From contig NZ_NFIZ01000005.1 of the NCBI RefSeq assembly GCF_002159625.1, positions 1-64,000 on the forward strand: 64,000 nucleotides of DNA, read 5' to 3'. The notes under the pieces were generated by a model that saw only the letters and a list, made by a program, of their open reading frames with translations, was not told the origin of the DNA and did no database searches. The stretch is from Olsenella sp. An285 (GTDB lineage Bacteria; Actinomycetota; Coriobacteriia; Coriobacteriales; Atopobiaceae). The stretch's first letter is position 1, and each line of letters starts with the position of its first letter. Shown here one piece after another: positions 44,040-52,884 of this stretch. The translations under genes were made by a program, and so were the position numbers.

Positions 44040-45980
44040 ATGAGAGACGGGTTCGTCAAGGTCGCGGCGGTGACGCCGGAGGTGCGGGTCGCGGACGTCG
44101 CCTTCAACGTGGAGGCCTGCGTTGCCGCGGCGCGCGAGGCGGCCGAGAAGGACGGCGCCGTCGTCATCGTGCTGCCCGAGCTCGCGCTCACCGGCTACAC
44201 CTGCGAGGACCTCTTCTGGCAGGACGCCCTCATCCGCGCCGCCGACGCCGGCCTCGGCGAGTTCGCCGCCCGCACGGCGGACCTCGACGCGCTCCTCCTG
44301 GTGGGCGTGCCCGTGCGCGCGGGCGGCAAGCTCTACAACTGCGCCGCCGTCGTCTCGCGCGGCATGGTCCTCGGCCTCGTGCCCAAGACCCACATCCCCA
44401 CCTACAACGAGTTCTACGAGGGCCGTCACTTCGTCTCCGGCCCGGTGGACCCCGTGCTCGTCTCCGCGGGCGGCGAGAAGGACGTGCTCATGGGCACCAA
44501 CCTGCTCTTCTCGTGCCTGGAGCTCCCCGAGCTCGTGGTGGCGGCGGAGATCTGCGAGGACCTCTGGGTGGCCGCGCCGCCCTCGGTCGCGCACGCGCAG
44601 GCCGGCGCCACGCTCGTCTGCAACCTCTCCGCCTCCAACGCCGTGGTGGGCAAGGCGGACTACCGCCGCAGCCTGGTGACCGGCCAGAGCGCTCGCCTCG
44701 TGTGCGGCTACGTCTACGCGAGCGCCGGCACCGGCGAGTCCACGCAGGACCTGGTCTTCTCCGGGCACGACCTCGTGGCGGAGAACGGGCGCCTGCTCGC
44801 GGAGGGCAGGCCCTTCGGCGACGGCCGCGCGGTCTCAGAGGTCGACGTCCGCTTCCTCGCGCAGGAGCGCACGCGCATGTCCACCTTCGAGTGCGCCGCC
44901 GCGCCCGAGGAGGTCGGCTACGTGACCGTGCCCTTCTCGCTGGGCGCGGACGCCGCCTCCCGCGAGACCCCGCTCACGCGCTGGGTGGACCCGCACCCCT
45001 TCGTGCCGTCCGACCCCGCCCGTCGTGCGGAGCGCTGCGAGGACGTCTTTGCCATCCAGGCCCACGGCCTCGCCAAGCGCCTCGCGCACACGTGCTCGCG
45101 CACGGCCGTCATCGGCGTCTCCGGCGGCCTCGACTCCACGCTCGCGCTGCTCGTGACCGTGCGCGCCTTCGATCTGCTGGGCCTCGACCGCGGCGGCATC
45201 ATCGCCGTCACCATGCCGGGCTTTGGCACCACGGATCGCACGCACGACAACGCCACGCTGCTCTCGCAGGCGCTCGGCGTGCAGCTGCGCGAGATCGTCA
45301 TCGGCCCGTCCGTGCGCCAGCACTTCGCCGACATCGGGCACGACGAGTCCGTCCACGACGTCACCTACGAGAACGCCCAGGCCCGCGAGCGCACGCAGAT
45401 CCTCATGGACGTGGCCAACCAGGAGGGCGGCATGGTCATCGGCACCGGCGACCTCTCCGAGCTGGCGCTGGGCTGGGCCACCTACAACGGCGACCACATG
45501 TCCATGTACGCCGTCAACGCGAGCGTGCCCAAGACGCTGGTGCGCCACCTCGTGCGCTATGTGGCGGACACCTGCGGAAACGCGGCCGAGTCCGAGGTCC
45601 TTCTGGACGTCCTGGACACGCCGGTCTCGCCGGAGCTCCTGCCCGCCACGGGCGACGGCAAAATCGCGCAGAAGACCGAGGACCTCGTGGGCCCCTACGA
45701 GCTGCACGACTTCTTCCTCTACGAGGTCCTGCGCCGCGGCACCAATCCGGCAAAGGTCTACCGCCTCGCCCGCTACGCCCTTGGCGAGAAGTACGACGAC
45801 GCCACGATCCTCGCCTGGCTCAAGGTCTTCTACCGGCGCTACTTCGCGCAGCAGTTCAAGCGCAGCTGCCTGCCCGACGGCCCCAAGGTTGGCTCGGCGG
45901 CGGTGAGCCCGCGCGGCGACCTGCGCATGCCGTCCGACGCCTGCTCCGCCCTCTGGCTCTCCGAGCTCGAGACGCTGTAG
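44040..45980 (+). CDS. nadE: Glutamine-dependent NAD(+) synthetase
   Basis: A 646-residue two-domain enzyme that amidates nicotinic acid adenine dinucleotide to NAD. The N-terminal nitrilase-type glutaminase has the Glu-Lys-Cys triad in LPELALTGYTCEDLF, PKTHIPTYNEFYE and AAEICEDLWV; the C-terminal synthetase has the ATP P-loop GVSGGLDSTLAL, ANQEGGMVIGTGDLSELALGW and the KIAQKTEDLVGPYELHDFF region. The ribosome-binding site lies in the edge of a REP unit, so the insertion of that repeat may influence nadE translation. Confidence 0.97.
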   Translation: MRDGFVKVAAVTPEVRVADVAFNVEACVAAAREAAEKDGAVVIVLPELALTGYTCEDLFWQDALIRAADAGLGEFAARTADLDALLLVGVPVRAGGKLYNCAAVVSRGMVLGLVPKTHIPTYNEFYEGRHFVSGPVDPVLVSAGGEKDVLMGTNLLFSCLELPELVVAAEICEDLWVAAPPSVAHAQAGATLVCNLSASNAVVGKADYRRSLVTGQSARLVCGYVYASAGTGESTQDLVFSGHDLVAENGRLLAEGRPFGDGRAVSEVDVRFLAQERTRMSTFECAAAPEEVGYVTVPFSLGADAASRETPLTRWVDPHPFVPSDPARRAERCEDVFAIQAHGLAKRLAHTCSRTAVIGVSGGLDSTLALLVTVRAFDLLGLDRGGIIAVTMPGFGTTDRTHDNATLLSQALGVQLREIVIGPSVRQHFADIGHDESVHDVTYENAQARERTQILMDVANQEGGMVIGTGDLSELALGWATYNGDHMSMYAVNASVPKTLVRHLVRYVADTCGNAAESEVLLDVLDTPVSPELLPATGDGKIAQKTEDLVGPYELHDFFLYEVLRRGTNPAKVYRLARYALGEKYDDATILAWLKVFYRRYFAQQFKRSCLPDGPKVGSAAVSPRGDLRMPSDACSALWLSELETL

Positions 45981-45983
45981 GGT

Positions 45984-46059
45984 GGTTGACAGGGGGACAG
46001 TCCCTTTGTCATGTTATGCGACCACATAACATGACAAAGGGACTGTCCCCCTGTCAACC
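45984..46059. repeat. REP doublet (REPIN-like), copy 2
   Basis: A 76-bp doublet starting GGTTGACAGGGGGACAGTCC with centre GTTATGCGACCACATAAC and an inverted second unit. It begins 3 bases after the nadE stop, between two convergent genes, and is nearly identical to the copies at 39787 and 47369. Confidence 0.95.
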
Positions 46060-46063
46060 TCCG

Positions 46064-46813
46064 TCAGCTTCGGACGGTGAAGACGTACGTGGCCTCGCCG
46101 GCGTCGAAGTACGCCTCGACGGCGTAGCGCCAGCCCGGCTCCACGGTGAATACCACGTTGCCGTCAACGATCTTGCGATCGTCGACGGTCCAGACGTCTC
46201 CCTCGACGCTGTCGATCTCGACCGCCTGGGCAGACCCCGCTGCCTCCGCCGCCGCCTCGAGCTCGTCCTCGGGCCAGCGCACGATGCCTGCTGCCGTGCA
46301 GGGCACGTCAAAGCTCACGGTGACCTCCGTGGGGCCGTCCACGCGCGCGTCGGGCAGCTCGTCCGCCGCCAGCTGCGTTGGGTGCGGCGCGTCCACGGTC
46401 ACGGTCTGGCCCACGTCGCCCTCCTCGTAGCTCCACGTGTAGCCGTACGTCTCGAGCATGACGGACGTCGCGGCAAGATCCGTGGTGTAGTCGAGCGAGG
46501 CCAGCGGCGGCTCGGTCGGGTCCTTCGGCTGCCAGATCTCCGCCACCAGCTCGTCGTACTTCTCGGCATCCGCCGGCGTTCCCTCCTCGATCACCTCGAC
46601 GCGCGTGATGCCCGGGTACTGCGCAGGGTAGCTCTCCAGCATGATGCCGTTGCCGGTCACGCGCACGATGTTGCCGACCGTGAGCTCGGGCGCGTCTGCC
46701 GGCAGGCTGGTGGGGTAGTAGGGGGTCCCGGTGTCCTGGTCCACAAAGAGGACCTCGCCGTCACCAAAGGTTACGACCATCGCGGTGGAGACGAACTCAC
46801 CCGCCTCGCTCAT
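46064..46813 (-). CDS. DUF3221-type protein with a PGWRY domain
   Basis: A 249-residue protein. Its first 90 or so residues (VSTAMVVTFGDGEVLFVDQD to NGIMLESYPAQYPGITRVEVI) resemble DUF3221, a small OB-like domain common in Gram-positive envelope proteins. The rest is a beta-rich domain ending EPGWRYAVEAYFDAGEATYVF that is shared with the next upstream gene. The ATG at 46813 follows GGAGGG; a slightly earlier ATG at 46837 is possible. No signal peptide is evident in either form. Function is unknown. Confidence 0.65.
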   Translation of the reverse strand: MSEAGEFVSTAMVVTFGDGEVLFVDQDTGTPYYPTSLPADAPELTVGNIVRVTGNGIMLESYPAQYPGITRVEVIEEGTPADAEKYDELVAEIWQPKDPTEPPLASLDYTTDLAATSVMLETYGYTWSYEEGDVGQTVTVDAPHPTQLAADELPDARVDGPTEVTVSFDVPCTAAGIVRWPEDELEAAAEAAGSAQAVEIDSVEGDVWTVDDRKIVDGNVVFTVEPGWRYAVEAYFDAGEATYVFTVRS

Positions 46814-46829
46814 TCCGGCTCCCTCCGGG

Positions 46830-47279
46830 TCAAACATACTCCTTGGCGTCAAAAAGGTACCCGGCGTCTCCGCCCTCGAACCAGGCGCCCACGTAGTAGC
46901 GCCAGCCGGGCTCGATCTCAAAGGAGGCGGCGCCGTCCTCGAGCGAGCACTCGACGCCCTCGAGCGTCCCGTCCTCCGCGTAGCGCACGATCTCGACCTC
47001 CGTCGCCGGCTGCGAGAAGGACGCGCTCACCTCGGCCGCCCCCGAGACCTCGACGTCGGGAACGTCGTTATCGGCGAGCTCCGTGGGCGGCACCGGGTCT
47101 ACGGCAGCGTTGTCCCACGAGTAGCCGTGCGTGAGCATAGCGGCGTTGACCACGGCCTCCTCCGCCTCGAGGCGCACGGTGCCCGTGGGCGGCTCGCTCT
47201 TGGAGCACGCGGCAAGGGGCATGACAAGAACGGCGGAAAGCGCGGTGGCGAGAAGAACGGTGGGCTTGCGGCTCGTCAT
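46830..47279 (-). CDS. Small lipoprotein with a PGWRY domain
   Basis: A 149-residue protein with a lipoprotein signal (MTSRKPTVLLATALSAVLVM, lipobox LAAC). The mature part, from LEAEEAVVNAAMLTHGYSWD to EIEPGWRYYVGAWFEGGDAGYLFD, aligns with the C-terminal half of the gene downstream, which suggests duplication. Its stop lies 17 bases before the next start, so the two are cotranscribed. A CGAGAAGAAC word (as codons GTT CTT CTC GCC) lies in the signal peptide. No function can be assigned. Confidence 0.7.
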   Translation of the reverse strand: MTSRKPTVLLATALSAVLVMPLAACSKSEPPTGTVRLEAEEAVVNAAMLTHGYSWDNAAVDPVPPTELADNDVPDVEVSGAAEVSASFSQPATEVEIVRYAEDGTLEGVECSLEDGAASFEIEPGWRYYVGAWFEGGDAGYLFDAKEYV

Positions 47280-47368
47280 GGGTCTGCCCTCCCGTGGTCG
47301 GTTGCCCTGTTGTAAGAGTGTTCCCCTTGTCAGCGGGCTTTAAGCGAGGCTCATAGGTTTTTCGCTGC

Positions 47369-47440
47369 TTGACGGGGGGACAGTCCCTTTGTCATGTTAT
47401 GCGACCACATAACATGACAAAGGGACTGTCCCCCTGTCAA
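47369..47440. repeat. REP doublet (REPIN-like), copy 3
   Basis: TTGACGGGGGGACAGTCCCT, the shared centre GTTATGCGACCACATAAC, and the inverted unit. One base in the left stem differs from copy 2. It lies upstream of the lipoprotein gene, before the groES promoter region. Confidence 0.95.
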
Positions 47441-47553
47441 CCCGGCTCGCATGCTCCGGCACGCCTCAGAAAATCTAAGTGCGTCTTGGAAGATTTTTTT
47501 ACGCGAGGTGGTATAAGTCCGCCTGTCTGGGTATGATTCTGAACGTTGGCTAG

Positions 47554-47581
47554 CGCGGTGCGAGACATCATCGGCACCGCG
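47554..47581. promoter_or_regulatory. Inverted repeat in the groES leader
   Basis: CGCGGTGC (47554-47561) and GCACCGCG (47574-47581) are 12 bases apart, 42 bases before the groES start. TATAAG near 47511 is a possible -10. The sequence does not match CIRCE (TTAGCACTC-N9-GAGTGCTAA). It may be a different heat-shock operator or an mRNA hairpin. Confidence 0.45.
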
Positions 47582-47622
47582 GAAATCCCGCCCGAACGGG
47601 CGCAAGAAGGAGGTTCTTGAAC

Positions 47623-47913
47623 ATGACTCTCAAGCCGCTGGGTGATCGCGTTCTCGTGAAGCCGGCCCCCAAGGAGGAGAAGACCTCTACGGGCCTCTAC
47701 ATCTCGAGTGGCGCGCAGGAGAAGCCGCAGCGCGGCCAGGTCGTGGCCGTGGGCGCCGGCAAGATGAACGACAAGGGCGAGCGCATCGCCATCGACGTCA
47801 AGGTCGGCGACGAGGTCTACTACGGCAAGTTCGGCGGCAACGAGGTCAAGATCGACGGCGAGGACTTCCTGCTCCTCCGCGCCGACGACATCTACGCCGT
47901 CATCGAGGACTAA
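47623..47913 (+). CDS. groS: Co-chaperonin GroES
   Basis: A 96-residue Gro[29 protein letters not shown] with the mobile loop, then [29 protein letters not shown] at the end. It caps the GroEL cavity. ATG 47623 is chosen because AAGGAGG lies 9 bases upstream; a TTG six bases earlier is unlikely. groEL follows after 60 bases that contain a small hairpin. Confidence 0.97.
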   Translation: MTLKPLGDRVLVKPAPKEEKTSTGLYISSGAQEKPQRGQVVAVGAGKMNDKGERIAIDVKVGDEVYYGKFGGNEVKIDGEDFLLLRADDIYAVIED

Positions 47914-47920
47914 CTGATCC

Positions 47921-47941
47921 AAAAGGGGATAGACCCCTTTT
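47921..47941 (+). promoter_or_regulatory. groES-groEL intercistronic hairpin
   Basis: AAAAGGGG (47921-47928) and CCCCTTTT (47934-47941) form an 8-bp stem ending in T residues, like a weak terminator. It could give partial read-through or RNA processing between the two chaperonin genes. Confidence 0.65.
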
Positions 47942-47943
47942 GA

Positions 47944-49611
<1,668 letters not shown>

Positions 49612-49641
49612 GATCGCGCCTGAACTAACCTGACTCGGCGA

Positions 49642-49702
49642 GGCCCCGGGTTTCCACGAGGAAGTGCGCTATGCGGAACTTCCTCTTTGGAAACCCGGGG
49701 CC
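49642..49702. repeat. Nested palindrome after groEL (family C, copy 2)
   Basis: GGCCCCGGGTTTCCA and its complement TGGAAACCCGGGGCC enclose the inner stem GAGGAAGT / ACTTCCTC. It lies 30 bases after the groEL stop and probably ends the chaperonin transcript. See copies 1 and 3 near 10.4 and 52.8 kb. Confidence 0.85.
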
Positions 49703-49751
49703 TCTTCTCGTTGGTTCACGTGCGCGGCCTCGACCGCGTTTTGAAAGGCTG

Positions 49752-49874
49752 GGCTTTCTGTACATTGTTGCCCCGCCTCATGGGAGGGGCCGAGAAGAAC
49801 CTCACATCTGCGCAGGTCAGACGACCGCACGTTCTTCTCGCCCCATCGAGTGCCCTCGCAATGTACAGAAAAGC
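49752..49874. repeat. Inverted repeat enclosing a pair of CGAGAAGAAC words
   Basis: CTTTCTGTACATTG (49754-49767) matches the complement of CAATGTACAGAAAAG (49859-49873). Inside lie CGAGAAGAAC (49791-49800) and its complement GTTCTTCTCG (49831-49840). The whole 49612-49990 gap holds no gene I can support; a minus-strand open stretch ending in TAG at 49908 may be the tail of a lost gene. Confidence 0.75.
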
Positions 49875-49990
49875 TGGAGTTGGGTGGCGTGTTTTGCGGC
49901 GGGACACCTAGGCGACGATCTTGTCCCAGTCTTCCAGTCGCAAGCGCGGGACGCGCTTGAACTCGCGAGCGGAGCCCGATTTCCGAGTTG

Positions 49991-50872
49991 CTACCCCCGC
50001 TTGCAGACGAAGGACATGAGGGGCGCGTCTACGAGGCTCGCAACGTGGCCGCACTTGGTCATGAGGAGAAAGTAGACGTCCTCGCGTCCGCAGCCGTCCA
50101 CGAGCACCTCAAAGTTGCCCATGCCCTTGCTGATGACGAGATCCGCGTCATAGAACGTGCGACGGAACTCCTCGGTGCTGGCCGAGAGCACGGTTGTGGG
50201 GGTTGCCACGCCGCTGGAGAGCACGCGGGCGACGTCCGCCATGCCCACCTGCGCCGCATCCTCGAGCGTGACGTCGTTGATGGCGGGGCCGCCGCGCACG
50301 CCGTAGGTCACCTGCGCGTCGGGGTTCTCGCGCGCAATCTCCTTGATCATGAGCTTGTCCAGGACGATCTCGCCGCAGTTGTCCCCCAGGTACATGATCG
50401 CGCGGGCGGAGCGCACGGCATCCAGCAGGGCCGCGGAGTCGTCCACGGCAAATGAGATCTCGGGCACGCGGTCGATGAGCGCGGTCACGTCGTCGCGCGT
50501 GAACGCGTTCTTTCCGCCAAAGTCCACGAGGTTGCCGGCCACGGCGTAGCGCAGGGCAAGCTGGAAGGGCTCGCCGGCCGCCTCGATGCGCGCGACGCAC
50601 TCCTGCTCCCGGTCCAGCATGAGCTGGTTGTACTCGCGCTTGATGTCGCGGTAGGGGTCGTCCGTGCCCAGGAGGGGAGTCACGCGCCCGAGCAGCTCGC
50701 CCATGCGGTCCGGGCGGATGCGCTCGCCGCCCATGCCGGCGAGGACCTCGTCCTTTATCGCAAGCATCCTGTCGAGCGTCGCGTCGTCAAGCCCGCAGAG
50801 CACGGCAAGCTCGCGCATCTGCTTCTCGTAGCACTCCCTGCAGTCGGGCTTTTTCGGGGTCGTCTCACCCAT
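49991..50872 (-). CDS. DUF89 (ARMT1-like) damage-control phosphatase
   Basis: A 293-residue DUF89 protein, a family of metal-dependent phosphatases acting on damaged or unwanted phosphometabolites. It starts with the CxxC-containing PDCRECYEKQMRELAVL, and has the metal site YLGDNCGEIVLDK, VRGGPAINDVT, and DADLVISKGMGNFEVL with MTKCGHVASLV near the end. Start ATG 50872 follows AGGAGG. The substrate is unknown. It is transcribed toward groEL and divergent from the Xre gene. Confidence 0.88.
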   Translation of the reverse strand: MGETTPKKPDCRECYEKQMRELAVLCGLDDATLDRMLAIKDEVLAGMGGERIRPDRMGELLGRVTPLLGTDDPYRDIKREYNQLMLDREQECVARIEAAGEPFQLALRYAVAGNLVDFGGKNAFTRDDVTALIDRVPEISFAVDDSAALLDAVRSARAIMYLGDNCGEIVLDKLMIKEIARENPDAQVTYGVRGGPAINDVTLEDAAQVGMADVARVLSSGVATPTTVLSASTEEFRRTFYDADLVISKGMGNFEVLVDGCGREDVYFLLMTKCGHVASLVDAPLMSFVCKRG

Positions 50873-51040
50873 GCGTCCTCCTGACCTCGGCTCTACCAAA
50901 ACGATAGCACGCCGCGCAACCAACAGTTGTTCTTGCTGGTAAACGGGTAGAATCGTAACTCGTCGGATGGTTGGTGGAACTCAACCGAGGGGGATGTCAC
51001 AGTGGGAGCCGCGCGCAGAAACCCGAGGAAAGGACCATCA

Positions 51041-51571
51041 ATGGACGAGAAGAACGAGACGCTGGGACGTCGCATCGCGCGGCTGCGCCTGGAGTACGGC
51101 ATGACGCAGGAGCGCCTCGCCATGAAGATGGGCGTGACGGCGCAGGCGGTGAGCAAGTGGGAAAACGACCTCAGCGCGCCCGACATCATGCTGCTGCCGG
51201 AGCTCGCGCGGACGCTCGGCGTGACCGTGGACGAGCTGCTGGAGGGTCGCAAGAGTCAGGAGATTGCGCTGGCGGAGCCCGCGCCGGAGCCTGAGCCGGA
51301 GCCGTCGCGCACGGATGGCTCCAAGCCCAAGAAGCTCCACATCCAGGTGGACAGCAGCGACGGTGACGTGGTGAACAACAACGTCCCCTTGGGCATGGCG
51401 AGCGCCGTGCTCGGTGCCAGCTCCAAGCTTCCCGGCGTCGTCAACCTGAACCTCAACGACGCCGACGTCGACATGACGCTCGTCGCGGAGGCGATCAAGC
51501 ACGGCGAGAAGGGCACGCTCATCGAGGTCGACGGCGGTGACGGCGACCACGTTGTCATCTCGCTGGAGTAG
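51041..51571 (+). CDS. Xre-family regulator with a YvlB/LiaX-like tail
   Basis: A 176-residue protein with an N-terminal HTH_3 domain (about 7-62, RRIARLRLEYGMTQERLAMKMGVTAQAVSKWEND) and a Pro/Glu linker. The C-terminal module (KKLHIQVDSSDGDVVNNNVP to GTLIEVDGGDGDHVVISLE) resembles the N-terminal unit of YvlB/LiaX-type envelope-stress proteins. That pairing suggests a cytoplasmic sensor-regulator but the signal is unknown. The ATG follows GAGGAAAGGA; the first codons contain a CGAGAAGAAC word. Confidence 0.8.
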   Translation: MDEKNETLGRRIARLRLEYGMTQERLAMKMGVTAQAVSKWENDLSAPDIMLLPELARTLGVTVDELLEGRKSQEIALAEPAPEPEPEPSRTDGSKPKKLHIQVDSSDGDVVNNNVPLGMASAVLGASSKLPGVVNLNLNDADVDMTLVAEAIKHGEKGTLIEVDGGDGDHVVISLE

Positions 51572-51597
51572 CGCACGGACCTAGGGGAGGAGCGACG

Positions 51598-52500
51598 TTG
51601 GACGAGAAGCGCATCACGGGCATCGCACGCCTTGACGTGGCAATTACGCGTATTGCTGGCGCGGCGGTCGCCGACGGCCTATGCGAGGCGGTTCTTCTCA
51701 AGGGCTCTATCGCCCGCGGAGACGCGGACGAGTTCTCCGACATCGATCTCTACCTCGTCGTCTCTCCCCAGAACCGCGATGCCGTGTTGGAGCGGCGCGA
51801 GAAGTACCTCAGCGCCTATGGTGACGTCGTGTTCGTCGAGGACGTCGACTTCGGCCTGCCGCAGAAGGTGGCCATCTTCTCCGACGCCCTCCACGTGGAC
51901 CTCTACGTGGCCGAGCCCAAGCAGGTCGGCAGCCTTGACCCCGTCGTTGCGGCGTACGACCCGGCGAGCCTCTTCGCGGACGTGGCGCCCGTGCGTTCCG
52001 ACGTGACGGACGAGGAGCTCTGCCGGCACTTCTCGTCTGTGCTCTACTGCCTTGTGGAGGCGAGCTCAGCGTACGGTCGCGGGAACGACGCCTGGGCCGC
52101 AAAGATCATGAGCGACGCGGTGGGGGAGCTTTCGGTTCTGGTGCGCAGCCTCTACGACCGGCGCTACGCGTTTCTCGGCCTGAAGAAGATCAACGAGGTG
52201 ATTCCGGCTGAGGACTATCGGCTTCTCGAGGACGTCTATGCCAGCCTTGGGTGCGGCAACTTCCCGGGAGCGGCCCAGACCATCCTCGGCGTCCTCGACG
52301 CGTTTCTCGCCAACGCGGACAACGGCCTCGTGCCGAAGCTGGACACGCGTTTTCTCACGTGGGCCAGGGAGGGTCTCGGCGCCTTGCTCTTTGCCGAGCG
52401 CGGCAACGTGCTGAGTGTCGATGCGCCCATCACGAGCCCGCACACATACGAGGAGTTCTGCGAGGGGCTCGACTCGGGGGAGCCGCGACCCATCGCCTGA
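51598..52500 (+). CDS. Nucleotidyltransferase (aminoglycoside adenylyltransferase-like)
   Basis: A 300-residue protein with the NTase signature LLKGSIARGDADEFSDIDLYLVV (GSx..DxD, about residues 34-56) and a helical C-terminal domain. Members transfer NMP to antibiotics, proteins or RNA. The overall layout (two-domain, 250-300 residues) fits an antibiotic- or lincosamide-type nucleotidyltransferase, but there is no proof of resistance. The start is TTG 51598, supported by GGGGAGG. It follows the Xre gene by 26 bases and is probably cotranscribed. Confidence 0.75.
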   Translation: MDEKRITGIARLDVAITRIAGAAVADGLCEAVLLKGSIARGDADEFSDIDLYLVVSPQNRDAVLERREKYLSAYGDVVFVEDVDFGLPQKVAIFSDALHVDLYVAEPKQVGSLDPVVAAYDPASLFADVAPVRSDVTDEELCRHFSSVLYCLVEASSAYGRGNDAWAAKIMSDAVGELSVLVRSLYDRRYAFLGLKKINEVIPAEDYRLLEDVYASLGCGNFPGAAQTILGVLDAFLANADNGLVPKLDTRFLTWAREGLGALLFAERGNVLSVDAPITSPHTYEEFCEGLDSGEPRPIA

Positions 52501-52544
52501 CAGAGTGTCTCCGCCTCCGCAACCTCGAGGACCTCGGCTGGGAG

Positions 52545-52740
52545 TGACGGATTATGCGGCCCGCACTCATAAGTGCGGGCATCAAGTGCGGGCAGTATTT
52601 CGGTGATGGACTGGGGAGTGCGACCTGCCTCTCGAGTCTTGTGCTCAAGTGCGCGCATCGAGTGCGCTCTAGCCCGCACTCGATGGCGGGGCGCTTCGGC
52701 GGGCGCCGCCAAGTGCGGGCGACACCCCGCCAAACCCGGT
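52545..52740. repeat. Cluster of AAGTGCGGGC-type inverted and direct repeats
   Basis: GCCCGCACT or its complement appears at least four times (for example GGCCCGCACTCATAAGTGCG near 52557, AAGTGCGGGC near 52582 and 52711), with looser AGTGCGCxC copies between. The spacing is irregular, so this is not a CRISPR array. It fills part of the gene-free stretch 52501-52884 between converging genes. A hairpin-rich transcript end is likely. Confidence 0.6.
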
Positions 52741-52762
52741 AGACGCCCTTCGGCGGTCCCAG

Positions 52763-52884
52763 ACGAGAAGAATCTCAACCTCGGCAGCAAAAGGCCCTCC
52801 CGGTTTCCTAAGCGGAAGTTTCGCGAAGCGCACTTCCGCGTGGAAACCGGGAGGGCCGTCAGCTACGACCAGACGTTCTTCTCG
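52763..52884. repeat. Nested palindrome before nfnB end (family C, copy 3)
   Basis: CGAGAAGAAT (52764) and GTTCTTCTCG (52875-52884) enclose GGCCCTCCCGGTTTCC and its complement GGAAACCGGGAGGGCC, which enclose GCGGAAGT / ACTTCCGC. The right end abuts the nfnB stop codon. The outer layer here is the CGAGAAGAAC word itself. Confidence 0.85.

Noticed and set aside
47485-47622. CIRCE element upstream of groES
   Set aside because: No TTAGCACTC-N9-GAGTGCTAA match; the only inverted repeat has different sequence and spacing.
49908-49990. C-terminal coding fragment on the minus strand (ending EDWDKIVA)
   Set aside because: It is only about 25 codons long with no recognised family and no start; it may be a remnant but the evidence is too thin for a feature.
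51598-52500. Antibiotic-resistance gene
   Set aside because: The nucleotidyltransferase fold is clear but substrate cannot be read from sequence, so resistance is not claimed.
52545-52740. Possible CRISPR array
   Set aside because: The AAGTGCGGGC repeats are short, irregularly spaced and in both orientations, with no cas genes nearby.
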